A stretch of DNA of 64,000 nt from Bugula neritina (lineage: Eukaryota > Bryozoa > Gymnolaemata > Cheilostomatida > Bugulidae). The position numbers and the translations under genes are program-made. Within the stretch, counting starts at the first letter, position 1; the number at the start of each line of letters is the position of its first letter. Below are positions 1 through 14,822 of this stretch, piece after piece. The notes under the pieces were generated by a model. That model made no database searches. It was not told the origin of the DNA and saw only the letters and a list, made by a program, of their open reading frames with translations. The stretch lies in assembly GCA_964035545.1 (NCBI GenBank), contig OZ037768.1:14694175-14758174 (forward strand). The letters are read 5' to 3'.

Positions 1-1200
1 AACATATTGAAATACACGGAAACATTCTGAAATACACTGCAACACATTGGAATATACTGCAACATACCGAAATAAATGGTAACCTACTGAAATATGTTTC
101 AAACTACTGAAATATACAGCAACATACTGAAATACACCGTAACATACTGAAATACACTGCCGCCTACTGAAATACACTGTACCATATGGAAATTCACTGC
201 AACACACTGAAATATACTGAAACATACTGAAGTACATGGTAGCCTACTGAAATATGTTGCAAACCACTGAAACATACTGCAACATCCTGCAACAAAATGA
301 TTTATACGGTAACACACTGAAGCATACTGCAATATACTGAAATACACTGTAACATACTAAGGCATTCTGCAACATACCGAAAAATATGGTAACCTACCGA
401 AATATGTTACAAACTACTGAAACATAATGCAAACTTCCTGCACCATAATGAAATATACTGCAACATACTGAATGATACTGCAACATACTGCAACATACTG
501 AAATACACTGTAGAATACTGAAATTAACTGCAACATACTGAAATATACTGCAAGATACTGCAACATACTGAAATACATTGTAAGATACCTAAATACACTG
601 CAACATACTGCAACATGTTGAAATACACTGTAACCTATTGAAAAACACTGCAACACATTGAAATATACCGCAACATACCGAAATGTATGGTAACCTACTG
701 AAATATGCTGTAACACATTGAAATATCCTGCAACACATTGAAATATACTGCAACATACTGAAATGTGCTGTAGCATACTGAAATACACTGCAAGACACTG
801 AAGTATACTGTAATATACAGAAATGTACTGTAAAACACTGAAATATACTTCAACATACAGAAAACTACCTAAAAACATTGAAACATACTGAAATACATTG
901 TAACATACTGAAATACACTGCAACACATTGGAATATACTGCAACATACCGAAATATATGGTAACCTACTGAATTATGTTAAAAACTACTGAAACATACTG
1001 CAACATACTGCAACATAATGAAATATACTGCAACATACTGAAAGATACTGCAACATACTGCTACATACTGAAATACACGGTAACATACTGAAATACACTG
1101 CAACATACTGAAAGATACTGCAACATACTGCAACATACTGAAACACACTGTAGAATACTGAAATATACTGCAAAATACTAAAATATACTGCAAGATACTG
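1..1200 (+). repeat. Block I HOR, copy truncated by window edge
   Basis: This segment matches about 9,154 to 10,353 at a constant offset of 9,153 bp, and the same offset continues into the next copy to about 2.9 kb. The 11-mer at 430-440 corresponds to the one at 9583-9593. Sequence similarity to the downstream 2,801-bp pair shows that it belongs to the same HOR family. Confidence 0.8.
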
Positions 1201-4200
1201 CAACATACTGAAATACATTGTAAGATACCTAAATACACTGCAACATACTGCAAGATAATGCAACATATTGAAATACACTGTAACATATTGAAAAACACTG
1301 CAACACATTGAAATATACCGCAACATACCAAACTACATGGTAGCCTACTGAAATATACTGTAACACATTGAAATATACTGCAACATACTGAAATACACTG
1401 CATCACACTAAAGTATACCATAACAAACATAAATGTACTGTAACATATTGAAATATACTGCAACACATTGAAATAGACTGCAACATACTGTAATGTGGTG
1501 TAGCATACTGGAATACACTGCAACACACTGAAATATACTGTAATATACAAATATGTACTGTAAAATACTGAAATATACTTCAACATACTGAAAAATACCT
1601 AAAAACATTGAAACATACTGAAATACACTGTGACATACTGAAATACACCGCAACACATTGGAATATTCTGCAACATACCGAAATATATTGTAACCTACTG
1701 AATTATGTTACAAACTACTGAAATATACTGTAACATACTGCAACATAATGAAATATACTGCAACATACTGAAAGTCACTGCAACATACTGAAGTACACTG
1801 CAACACATTGAAATATACTGCAACATACCGAAATATATGGTAACCTACGGAAACATGTTGCAAACCACTGAAACACACTGCAACAGACTGCGACAAAATG
1901 AATTATACTGTAACACACTGAAACATACCGCAAAATACTGAAATGTACTGTAACATATTAAGACATACTGCAACATACTGAAATATAATGCAGCCTACTG
2001 CAACATAATGAAAGATACTGCAACATACTACAACATACCGAAATACACTCTAACATACTGAAATATACTGCAACATACTGCAACATATTGAAATACACCG
2101 TAACATATTGAAAAACACTGCGACAAATTGAACTATATTGTAACATACTGAAACATACGTCAACATACTGAAATGTACTACAGCACACTGCAATATACTG
2201 AAACATACCGAAATATATGGTAACCTACTGAGACACGTTGCAAACCACTGAAACATACTGCAACATCCTGCAACAAAATGAAATCTTCTGTAACACACTG
2301 AAACAGAGTGCAAAATACTGAAACATACTGTAACATACTAAGACATACTGCAACATACTGAAATATAATGCAACGTACTGAAATATACTTCAACATACTA
2401 AAATACACTGCAAAACACTGCAACATACTGAAATATACTAAAAAACACTGTAACATATTGAAATACACTGCAACACATTGAAATATTCCGCAACATACCG
2501 AAATATATGGTAACCTAATGAAATATACTGTAACACGTTGAAGTACACTGCAACATACTGAAATACACTGCAACGCACTAAATTATACTGTAATTTACAC
2601 AAATGTACTGTAACATACTGAACAATGCGGCAACATATTGAAATATACTGCAACACATTGAAATATGCTGCAACTTACTGAAATGCGCTGTAGCATACTG
2701 AAATACACTGCAACACACTGAAGTATACTGTAATATACAGAAATGTACTGTAAAATACTGAAATGTACTTCAACATACTGAAAAATACCTAAAAATATTG
2801 AAACATATTGAAATACACTGAAACATACTGAAAAACACTGCAACACATTGGAATATACTGCAACATACCGAAATATATGGGAACCTACTGAAATATGTTG
2901 CAAACCACTGAAACATACTGCAACATCCTGCAACAAAATGAATTATACGGTAACACACTGAAGCATACTGCAATATACTGAAATACACTGAAACATACTA
3001 AGACATACTGCAACATACCGAAAAACATGGTAACCTACTGAAATATGTTACAAACTACCGAAACATACTGCAACATACTGCACCATAATGAATTATACTG
3101 CAACATACTGAAAGATACTGCAACGTACTGCAACATACTGAAGCACACTGTAGAATACTGAAATATACTGCAACATACTGAAATATGCTGCAAAAAACTG
3201 CAACACACTGAAAAACATTGTAAGATTCCTAAATACACTGCAACATTCTGCAAGATACTGCAACATATTGAAATACACTGTAACATATTGAAAAACACTG
3301 CAACACATTGTAATATACCGCAACATACCGAAGTATATGGTAGCCTACTGAAATATACTGCAAAATACTGAAATATACCTAAAAATATTGAAACATACTG
3401 AAATACACTGTAACATATTGAAATGCACTGCAACACATTTAAATATACCGCAACATACTGAAATGTATGGTAACCTACTGAAATATGCTGTAACACATTG
3501 AAATGTCCTGCAACACATTGAGATATACTGCAACATACTGAAATGTGCTGTAGCATACTGAAATACACTGCAACACACTGAAGTATACTGTAATATACAG
3601 AAATGTACTGTAAAACACTGAAATATACTTCAACATACTGAAAACTACCTAAAAATCTTGAAACATATTGAAATACACGGAAACATTCTGAAATACACTG
3701 CAACACATTGGAATATACTGCAACATACCGAAATAAATGGTAACCTACTGAAATATGTTTCAAACTACTGAAATATACAGCAACATACTGAAATACACCG
3801 TAACATACTGAAATACACTGCAACCTACTGAAATACACTGTACCATATTGAAATTCACTGCAACACACTGAAATATACTGAAACATACTGAAATACATGG
3901 TAGCCTACTGAAATATGTTGCAAACCACTGAAACATACTGCAACATCCTGCAACAAAATGATTTATACGGTAACACACTGAAGCATACTGCAATATACTG
4001 AAATACACTGTAACATACTAAGGCATTCTGCAACATACCGAAAAACATGGTAACCTACCGAAACTTGTTACAAACTACTGAAACATAATGCAAACTTCCT
4101 GCACCATAATGAAATATACTGCAACATACTGAATGATACTGCAACATACTGCAACATACTGAAATACACTGTAGAATACTGAAATTAACTGCAACATACT

Positions 4201-4781
4201 GAAATATACTGCAAGATACTGCAACATACTGAAATACATTGTAAGATACCTAAATACACTGCAACATACTGCAACATACTGCAACATGTTGAAATACACT
4301 GTAACCTATTGAAAAACACTGCAACACATTTAAATATACCGCAACGTACCGAAGTATATGGTAGCCTACTGAAATATACTGCGACATACTGAAATATACT
4401 GCAACATACTGAAATATGCTGTAACATAATGAAAGATACTGCAAGATACTGCAACATACTGAAACACATTGTAAGATACTGAAATACACTGCAACATACT
4501 GCAACATACTGCAACATACTGCAACATACTGAAATACACTGTAACATGTTGAAAAACACTGACACACATTGAAATGTACTGCAACATACTGAAACATACG
4601 GCAACATACTGAAATATACTGCGACACATTGAAATATACAGCAACATACTGAAATATGCTGTAGCATACTGAAATACACTGCAACACACTGAAGTATACT
4701 GTAATATACAGAACTTTACTGTAACATACTGGAATATACATCAACATACTGAAATGTACTGCAACATGCTGAAACATACTG
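1201..4781 (+). repeat. Block I HOR copy, 3,581-bp period
   Basis: From about 1,200 to 3,300 this copy is nearly identical to sequence 3,581 bp downstream. From about 3,440 to 4,760 the offset falls to 3,451, because the next copy lacks 130 bp. It contains one 11-mer (4091-4101), which explains the trailing 1 in 3,581 (358 decamers plus one base). Similarity starts abruptly near 1,200, where the upstream sequences stop matching. Confidence 0.85.
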
Positions 4782-7700
4782 CAACATACTGAAATACATT
4801 GTAAGATACCTAAATACACTGCAACATACTGCAAGATAATGCAACATATTGAAATACACTGTAACATATTGAAAAACACTGCAACACATTGAAATATACC
4901 GCAACATACCAAAGTACATGGTAGCCTACTGAAATATACTGTAACACATTGAAATATACTGCAACATACTGAAATACACTGCATCACACTAAAGTATACC
5001 GTAACAAACATAAATGTACTGTAACATATTGAAATATACTGCAACACATTGAAATAGACTGCAACATACTGTAATGTGGTGTAGCATACTGGAATACACT
5101 GCAACACACTGAAATATACTGTAATATACAAATATGTACTGTAAAATACTGAAATATACTTCAACATACTGAAAAATACCTAAAAACATTGAAACATACT
5201 GAAATACACTGTGACATACTGAAATACACCGCAACACATTGGAATATTCTGCAACATACCGAAATATATTGTAACCTACTGAATTATGTTACAAACTACT
5301 GAAATATACTGTAACATACTGCAACATAATGAAATATACTGCAACATACTGAAAGTCACTGCAACATACTGAAGTACACTGCAACACATTGAAATATACT
5401 GCAACATACCGAAATATATGGTAACCTACGGAAACATGTTGCAAACCACTGAAACACACTGCAACAGACTGCGACAAAATGAATTATACTGTAACACACT
5501 GAAACATACCGCAAAATACTGAAATGTACTGTAACATATTAAGACATACTGCAACATACTGAAATATAATGCAGCCTACTGCAACATAATGAAAGATACT
5601 GCAACATACTACAACATACCGAAATACACTCTAACATACTGAAATATACTGCAACATACTGCAACATATTGAAATACACCGTAACATATTGAAAAACACT
5701 GCGACAAATTGAACTATATTGTAACATACTGAAACATACGTCAACATACTGAAATGTACTACAGCACACTGCAATATACTGAAACATACCGAAATATATG
5801 GTAACCTACTGAGACACGTTGCAAACCACTGAAACATACTGCAACATCCTGCAACAAAAGGAAATCTTCTGTAACACACTGAAACAGAGTGCAAAATACT
5901 GAAACATACTGTAACATACTAAGACATACTGCAACATACTGAAATATAATGCAACGTACTGAAATATACTTCAACATACTAAAATACACTGCAAAACACT
6001 GCAACATACTGAAATATACTGAAAAACACTGTAACATATTGAAATACACTGCAACACATTGAAATATTCCGCAACATACCGAAATATATGGTAACCTAAT
6101 GAAATATACTGTAACACGTTGAAGTACACTGCAACATACTGAAATACACTGCAACGCACTAAATTATACTGTAATTTACACAAATGTACTGTAACATACT
6201 GAACAATGCGGCAACATATTGAAATATACTGCAACACATTGAAATATGCTGCAACTTACTGAAATGCGCTGTAGCATACTGAAATACACTGCAACACACT
6301 GAAGTATACTGTAATATACAGAAATGTACTGTAAAATACTGAAATGTACTTCAACATACTGAAAAATACCTAAAAATATTGAAACATATTGAAATACACT
6401 GAAACATACTGAAATACACTGCAACACATTGGAATATACTGCAACATACCGAAATATATGGGAACCTACTGAAATATGTTGCAAACCACTGAAACATACT
6501 GCAACATCCTGCAACAAAATGATTTATACGGTAACACACTGAAGCATACTGCAATATACTGAAATACACTGTAACATACTAAGACATACTGCAACATACC
6601 GAAAAACATGGTAACCTACTGAAATATGTTACAAATTACCGAAACATACTGCAACATACTGCACCATAATGAATTATACTGCAACATACTGAAAGATACT
6701 GCAACGTACTGCAACATACTGAAGCACACTGTAGAATACTGAAATATACTGCAACATACTGAAATATGCTGCAAAAAACTGCAACACACTGAAAAACATT
6801 GTAAGATTCCTAAATACACTGCAACATTCTGCAAGATACTGCAACATATTGAAATACACTGTAACATATTGAAAAACACTGCAACACATTTAAATATACC
6901 GCAACATACTGAAATGTATGGTAACCTACTGAAATATGCTGTAACACATTGAAATGTCCTGCAACACATTGAGATATACTGCAACATACTGAAATGTGCT
7001 GTAGCATACTGAAATACACTGCAACACACTGAAGTATACTGTAATATACAGAAATGTACTGTAAAACACTGAAATATACTTCAACATACTGAAAACTACC
7101 TAAAAATCTTGAAACATATTGAAATACACGGAAACATTCTGAAATACACTGCAACACATTGGAATATACTGCAACATACCGAAATAAATGGTAACCTCCT
7201 GAAATATGTTTCAAACTACTGAAATATACAGCAACATACTGAAATACACCGTAACATACTGAAATACACTGCAACCTACTGAAATACACTGTACCATATT
7301 GAAATTCACTGCAACACACTGAAATATACTGAAACATACTGAAATACATGGTAGCCTACTGAAATATGTTGCAAACCACTGAAACATACTGCAACATCCT
7401 GCAACAAAATGATTTATACGGTAACACACTGAAGCATACTGCAATATACTGAAATACACTGTAACATACTAAGGCATTCTGCAACATACCGAAAAACATG
7501 GTAACCTACCGAAACTTGTTACAAACTACTGAAACATAATGCAAACTTCCTGCACCATAATGAAATATACTGCAACATACTGAATGATACTGCAACATAC
7601 TGCAACATACTGAAATACACTGTAGAATACTGAAATTAACTGCAACATACTGAAATATACTGCAAGATACTGCAACATACTGAAATACATTGTAAGATAC

Positions 7701-8210
7701 CTAAATACACTGCAACATACTGCAACATACTGCAACATGTTGAAATACACTGTAACCTATTGAAAAACACTGCAACACATTTAAATATACCGCAACGTAC
7801 CGAAGTATATGGTAGCCTACTGAAATATACTGCGACATACTGAAATATACTGCAACATACTGAAATATGCTGTAACATAATGAAAGATACTGCAAGATAC
7901 TGCAACATACTGAAACACATTGTAAGATACTGAAATACACTGCAACATACTGCAACATACTGCAACATACTGCAACATACTGAAATACACTGTAACATGT
8001 TGAAAAACACTGACACACATTGAAATGTACTGCAACATACTGAAACATACGGCAACATACTGAAATATACTGCGACACATTGAAATATACAGCAACATAC
8101 TGAAATATGCTGTAGCACACTGAAATACACTGCAACACACTGAAGTATACTGTAATATACAGAACTTTACTGTAACATACTGGAATATACATCAACATAC
8201 TGAACTGTAC
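4782..8210 (+). repeat. Block I HOR copy, about 3,451 bp
   Basis: Tandem partner of the preceding copy. It lacks a 130-bp segment at about 6,890 relative to 3,310-3,439 in the first copy. It carries the 11-mer at 7542-7552. Two runs of four identical B decamers occur at equivalent sites, 4491-4530 in the preceding copy and 7941-7980 here. Matching fades near 8,205. Confidence 0.83.
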
Positions 8211-9220
8211 TGCAACATACTGAAACATACGGCAACATACTGAAATATAATGCGACACATTGAAATATACTGCAACATACTGAAATATGCTGTAGCATAC
8301 TGAAATACACTGCCACACACTGAAGTATACTGGGATATACAGAAATGTACTGTAACATACTGAAACATACGGCAACATACTAAAATAAACTGCGACACAA
8401 TAAAATATACTGCAACATACTAAAATATGCTGTGGCATACTGAAATACACTGCAAAACACGGAAGTATACTGTAATATACCGAAATTTACTGTAACATAC
8501 TGAAACATACGTCAACATACTGAAATGTACTACAGCACACTGCAATATACTGAAACATACCGAAAGATATGGTAACCTACTGAGACACGTTGCAAACCAC
8601 TGAAACATACTGCAACATCCTGCAACAAAATGAAATCTACTGTAACACACTGAAACAGAGTGCAAAATACTGAAACATACTGTAACATACTAAGACATAC
8701 TGCAACATACTGAAATATAATGCAACATACTGAAATATACTTCAACATACTAAAATACACTGCAAAACACTGCAACATACTGAAATATACTGAAAAACAC
8801 TGTAACATATTGAATTACACTGCAACACATTGAAATATTCCGCAACATACCGAAATATATGGTAACCTAATGAAATATACTGTAACACGTTGAAGTACAC
8901 TGCAACATACTGAAATACACTGCAACACACTAAATTATACTGTAATTTACACAAATGTACTGTAACATACTGAACAATGCGGCAACATATTGAAATATAC
9001 TGCAACACATTGAAATATGCTGCAACTTACTGAAATGCGCTGTAGCATACTGAAATACACTGCAACACACTGAAGTATACTGTAATATACAGAAATGTAC
9101 TGTAAAATACTGAAATGTACTTCAACATACTGAAAACTACCTAAAAATCTTGAAACATATTGAAATACACGGAAACATTCTGAAATACACTGCAACACAT
9201 TGGAATATACTGCAACATAC
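8211..9220 (+). repeat. Rearranged block I segment between HOR copies
   Basis: The first 200 bp are short-order repeats: the 20-mer starting TGAAACATACGG occurs at 8041, 8221 and 8361, spaced 180 and 140 bp. From about 8,400 to 9,130 the sequence follows 5,630-6,360 at an offset of 2,771 bp (277 decamers plus one). The last 90 bp resemble the segment near 3,640. It is a patchwork of other copies rather than a complete HOR. Confidence 0.7.
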
Positions 9221-12021
9221 CGAAATAAATGGTAACCTACTGAACTATGTTTCAAACTACTGAAATATACAGCAACATACTGAAATACACCGTAACATAC
9301 TGAAATACACTGCAGCCTACTGAAATACACTGTACCATATTGAAATTCACTGCAACACACTGAAATATACTGAAACATACTGAAATACATGGTAGCCTAC
9401 TGAAATATGTTGCAAACCACTGAAACATACTGCAACATCCTGCAACAAAATGATTTATACGGTAACACACTGAAGCATACTGCAATATACTGAAATACAC
9501 TGTAACATACTAAGGCATTCTGCAACATACCGAAAAATATGGTAACCTACCGAAATATGTTACAAACTACTGAAACATAATGCAAACTTCCTGCACCATA
9601 ATGAAATATACTGCAACATACTGAATGATACTGCAACATACTGCAACATACTGAAAGACACTGTAGAATACTGAAATTAACTGCAACATACTGAAATATA
9701 CTGCAAGATACTGCAACATACTGAAATACATTGTAAGATACCTAAATACACTGCAACATACTGCAACATGTTGAAATACACTGTAACCTATTGAAAAACA
9801 CTGCAACACATTGAAATATACCGCAACATACCGAAACGTATGGTAACCTACTGAAATATGCTGTAACACATTGAAATATCCTTCAACACATTGAAATATA
9901 CTGCAACATACTGAAATGTGCTGTAGCATACTGAAATACACTGCAAGACACTGAAGTATACTGTAATATACAGAAATGTACTGTAAAACACTGAAATATA
10001 CTTCAACATACAGAAAACTACCTAAAAACATTGAAACATACTGAAATACATTGTAACATACTGAAATACACTGCAACACATTGGAATATACTGCAACATA
10101 CCGAAATATATGGTAACTTACTGAATTATGTTACAAACTACTGAAACATACTGCAACATACTGCAACATAATGAAATATACTGCAACATACTGAAAGATA
10201 CTGCAACATACTGCTACATACTGAAATACACGGTAACATACTGAAATACACTGCAACATACTGAAAGATACTGCAACATACTGCAACATACTGAAACACA
10301 CTGTAGAATACTGAAATATACTGCAAAATACTAAAATATACTGCAAGATACTGCAACATACTGAAATACATTGTAAGATACCTAAATACACTGCAACATA
10401 CTGCAAGTTACTGCAACATATTGAAATACACTGTAACATATTGAAAAACACTGCAACACATTGAAATATACCGCAACATACCAAAGTACATGGTAGCCTA
10501 CTGAAATATACTGTAACACATTGAAATATACTGCAACATACTGAAATACACTGCATCACACTAAAGTATACCGTAACAAACAGAAATGTACTGTAACATA
10601 TTGAAATATACTGCAACACATTGAAATAGACTGCAACATACTGTAATGTGGTGTAGCATACTGGAATACACTGCAACACACTGAAATATACTGTAATATA
10701 CAAATATGTACTGTAAAATACTGAAATATACTTCAACATACTGAAAAATACCTAAAAACTTTGAAACATACTGAAATACACTGTGACATACTGAAATACA
10801 CCGCAACACATTGGAATATTCTGCAACATACCGAAATATATTGTAACCTACTGAATTATGTTACAAACTACTGAAATATACTGTAACATACTGCAACATA
10901 ATGAAATATACTGCAACATACTGAAAGTCACTGCAACATACTGAAGTACACTGCAACACATTGAAATATACTGCAACATACCGAAATATATGGTAACCTA
11001 CGGAAACATGTTGCAAACCACTGAAACACACTGCAACAGACTGCGACAAAATGAATTATACTGTAACACACTGAAACATACCGCAAAATACTGAAATGTA
11101 CTGTAACATATTAAGACATACTGCAACATACTGAAATATAATGCAGCCTACTGCAACATAATGAAAGATACTGCAACATACTGCAACATACCGAAATACA
11201 CTCTAACATACTGAAATATACTGCAACATACTGCAACATATTGAAATACACCGTAACATATTGAAAAACACTGCGACAAATTGAACTATATTGTAACATA
11301 CTGAAACATACGTCAACATACTGAAATGTACTACAGCACACTGCAATATACTGAAACATACCGAAATATATGGTAACCTACTGAGACACGTTGTAAACCA
11401 CTGAAACATACTGCAACATCCTGCAACAAAATGAAATCTACTGTAACACACTGAAACAGAGTGCAAAATACTGAAACATACTGTAACATACTAAGACATA
11501 CTGCAACATACTGAAATATAATGCAACGTACCGAAATATACTTCAACATACTAAAATACACTGCAAAACACTGCAACATACTGAAATATACTGAAAAACA
11601 CTGTAACATATTGAAATACACTGCAACACATTGAAATATTCCGCAACATACCGAAATATATGGTAACCTAATGAAATATACTGTAACACGTTGAAGTACA
11701 CTGCAACATACTGAAATACACTGCAACACACTAAATTATACTGTAATTTACACAAATGTACTGTAACATACTGAACAATGCGGCAACATATTGAAATATA
11801 CTGCAACACATTGAAATATGCTGCAACTTACTGAAATGCGCTGTAGCATACTGAAATACACTGCAACACACTGAAGTATACTGTAATATATAGAAATGTA
11901 CTGTAAAATACTGAAATGTACTTCAACATACTGAAAAATACCTAAAAATGTTGAAACATATTGAAATACACTGAAACATACTGAAATACACTGCAACACA
12001 TTGGAATATACTGCAACATAC
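9221..12021 (+). repeat. Block I HOR, 2,801-bp tandem copy 1
   Basis: This unit and the next are direct tandem copies at exactly 2,801 bp. Every stretch I compared matched, including the 11-mers at 9583 and 12384. The length is 280 decamers plus the one extra base of the 11-mer. The left boundary is set where the downstream homologue near 12,022 stops matching the sequence upstream of about 9,221. Confidence 0.88.
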
Positions 12022-14822
12022 CGAAATAAATGGTAACCTACTGAACTATGTTTCAAACTACTGAAATATACAGCAACATACTGAAATACACCGTAACATA
12101 CTGAAATACACTGCAGCCTACTGAAATACACTGTACCATATTGAAATTCACTGCAACACACTGAAATATACTGAAACATACTGAAATACATGGTAGCCTA
12201 CTGAAATATGTTGCAAACCACTGAAACATACTGCAACATCCTGCAACAAAATGATTTATACGGTAACACACTGAAGCATACTGCAATATACTGAAATACA
12301 CTGTAACATACTAAGGCATTCTGCAACATACCGAAAAATATGGTAACCTACCGAAATATGTTACAAACTACTGAAACATAATGCAAACTTCCTGCACCAT
12401 AATGAAATATACTGCAACATACTGAATGATACTGCAACATACTGCAACATACTGAAAGACACTGTAGAATACTGAAATTAACTGCAACATACTGAAATAT
12501 ACTGCAAGATACTGCAACATACTGAAATACATTGTAAGATACCTAAATACACTGCAACATACTGCAACATGTTGAAATACACTGTAACCTATTGAAAAAC
12601 ACTGCAACACATTGAAATATACCGCAACATACCGAAACGTATGGTAACCTACTGAAATATGCTGTAACACATTGAAATATCCTTCAACACATTGAAATAT
12701 ACTGCAACATACTGAAATGTGCTGTAGCATACTGAAATACACTGCAAGACACTGAAGTATACTGTAATATACAGAAATGTACTGTAAAACACTGAAATAT
12801 ACTTCAACATACAGAAAACTACCTAAAAACATTGAAACATACTGAAATACATTGTAACATACTGAAATACACTGCAACACATTGGAATATACTGCAACAT
12901 ACCGAAATATATGGTAACTTACTGAATTATGTTACAAACTACTGAAACATACTGCAACATACTGCAACATAATGAAATATACTGCAACATACTGAAAGAT
13001 ACTGCAACATACTGCTACATACTGAAATACACGGTAACATACTGAAATACACTGCAACATACTGAAAGATACTGCAACATACTGCAACATACTGAAACAC
13101 ACTGTAGAATACTGAAATATACTGCAAAATACTAAAATATACTGCAAGATACTGCAACATACTGAAATACATTGTAAGATACCTAAATACACTGCAACAT
13201 ACTGCAAGTTACTGCAACATATTGAAATACACTGTAACATATTGAAAAACACTGCAACACATTGAAATATACCGCAACATACCAAAGTACATGGTAGCCT
13301 ACTGAAATATACTGTAACACATTGAAATATACTGCAACATACTGAAATACACTGCATCACACTAAAGTATACCGTAACAAACAGAAATGTACTGTAACAT
13401 ATTGAAATATACTGCAACACATTGAAATAGACTGCAACATACTGTAATGTGGTGTAGCATACTGGAATACACTGCAACACACTGAAATATACTGTAATAT
13501 ACAAATATGTACTGTAAAATACTGAAATATACTTCAACATACTGAAAAATACCTAAAAACTTTGAAACATACTGAAATACACTGTGACATACTGAAATAC
13601 ACCGCAACACATTGGAATATTCTGCAACATACCGAAATATATTGTAACCTACTGAATTATGTTACAAACTACTGAAATATACTGTAACATACTGCAACAT
13701 AATGAAATATACTGCAACATACTGAAAGTCACTGCAACATACTGAAGTACACTGCAACACATTGAAATATACTGCAACATACCGAAATATATGGTAACCT
13801 ACGGAAACATGTTGCAAACCACTGAAACACACTGCAACAGACTGCGACAAAATGAATTATACTGTAACACACTGAAACATACCGCAAAATACTGAAATGT
13901 ACTGTAACATATTAAGACATACTGCAACATACTGAAATATAATGCAGCCTACTGCAACATAATGAAAGATACTGCAACATACTGCAACATACCGAAATAC
14001 ACTCTAACATACTGAAATATACTGCAACATACTGCAACATATTGAAATACACCGTAACATATTGAAAAACACTGCGACAAATTGAACTATATTGTAACAT
14101 ACTGAAACATACGTCAACATACTGAAATGTACTACAGCACACTGCAATATACTGAAACATACCGAAATATATGGTAACCTACTGAGACACGTTGTAAACC
14201 ACTGAAACATACTGCAACATCCTGCAACAAAATGAAATCTACTGTAACACACTGAAACAGAGTGCAAAATACTGAAACATACTGTAACATACTAAGACAT
14301 ACTGCAACATACTGAAATATAATGCAACGTACCGAAATATACTTCAACATACTAAAATACACTGCAAAACACTGCAACATACTGAAATATACTGAAAAAC
14401 ACTGTAACATATTGAAATACACTGCAACACATTGAAATATTCCGCAACATACCGAAATATATGGTAACCTAATGAAATATACTGTAACACGTTGAAGTAC
14501 ACTGCAACATACTGAAATACACTGCAACACACTAAATTATACTGTAATTTACACAAATGTACTGTAACATACTGAACAATGCGGCAACATATTGAAATAT
14601 ACTGCAACACATTGAAATATGCTGCAACTTACTGAAATGCGCTGTAGCATACTGAAATACACTGCAACACACTGAAGTATACTGTAATATATAGAAATGT
14701 ACTGTAAAATACTGAAATGTACTTCAACATACTGAAAAATACCTAAAAATGTTGAAACATATTGAAATACACTGAAACATACTGAAATACACTGCAACAC
14801 ATTGGAATATACTGCAACATAC
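12022..14822 (+). repeat. Block I HOR, 2,801-bp tandem copy 2
   Basis: Second copy of the 2,801-bp tandem, apparently identical to the first where compared. It ends within the common box near 14,825, after which the sequence switches to a variant like 2,880-3,870 at an offset of 11,954 bp (1,195 decamers plus four, matching the four 11-mers in between). Confidence 0.88.
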
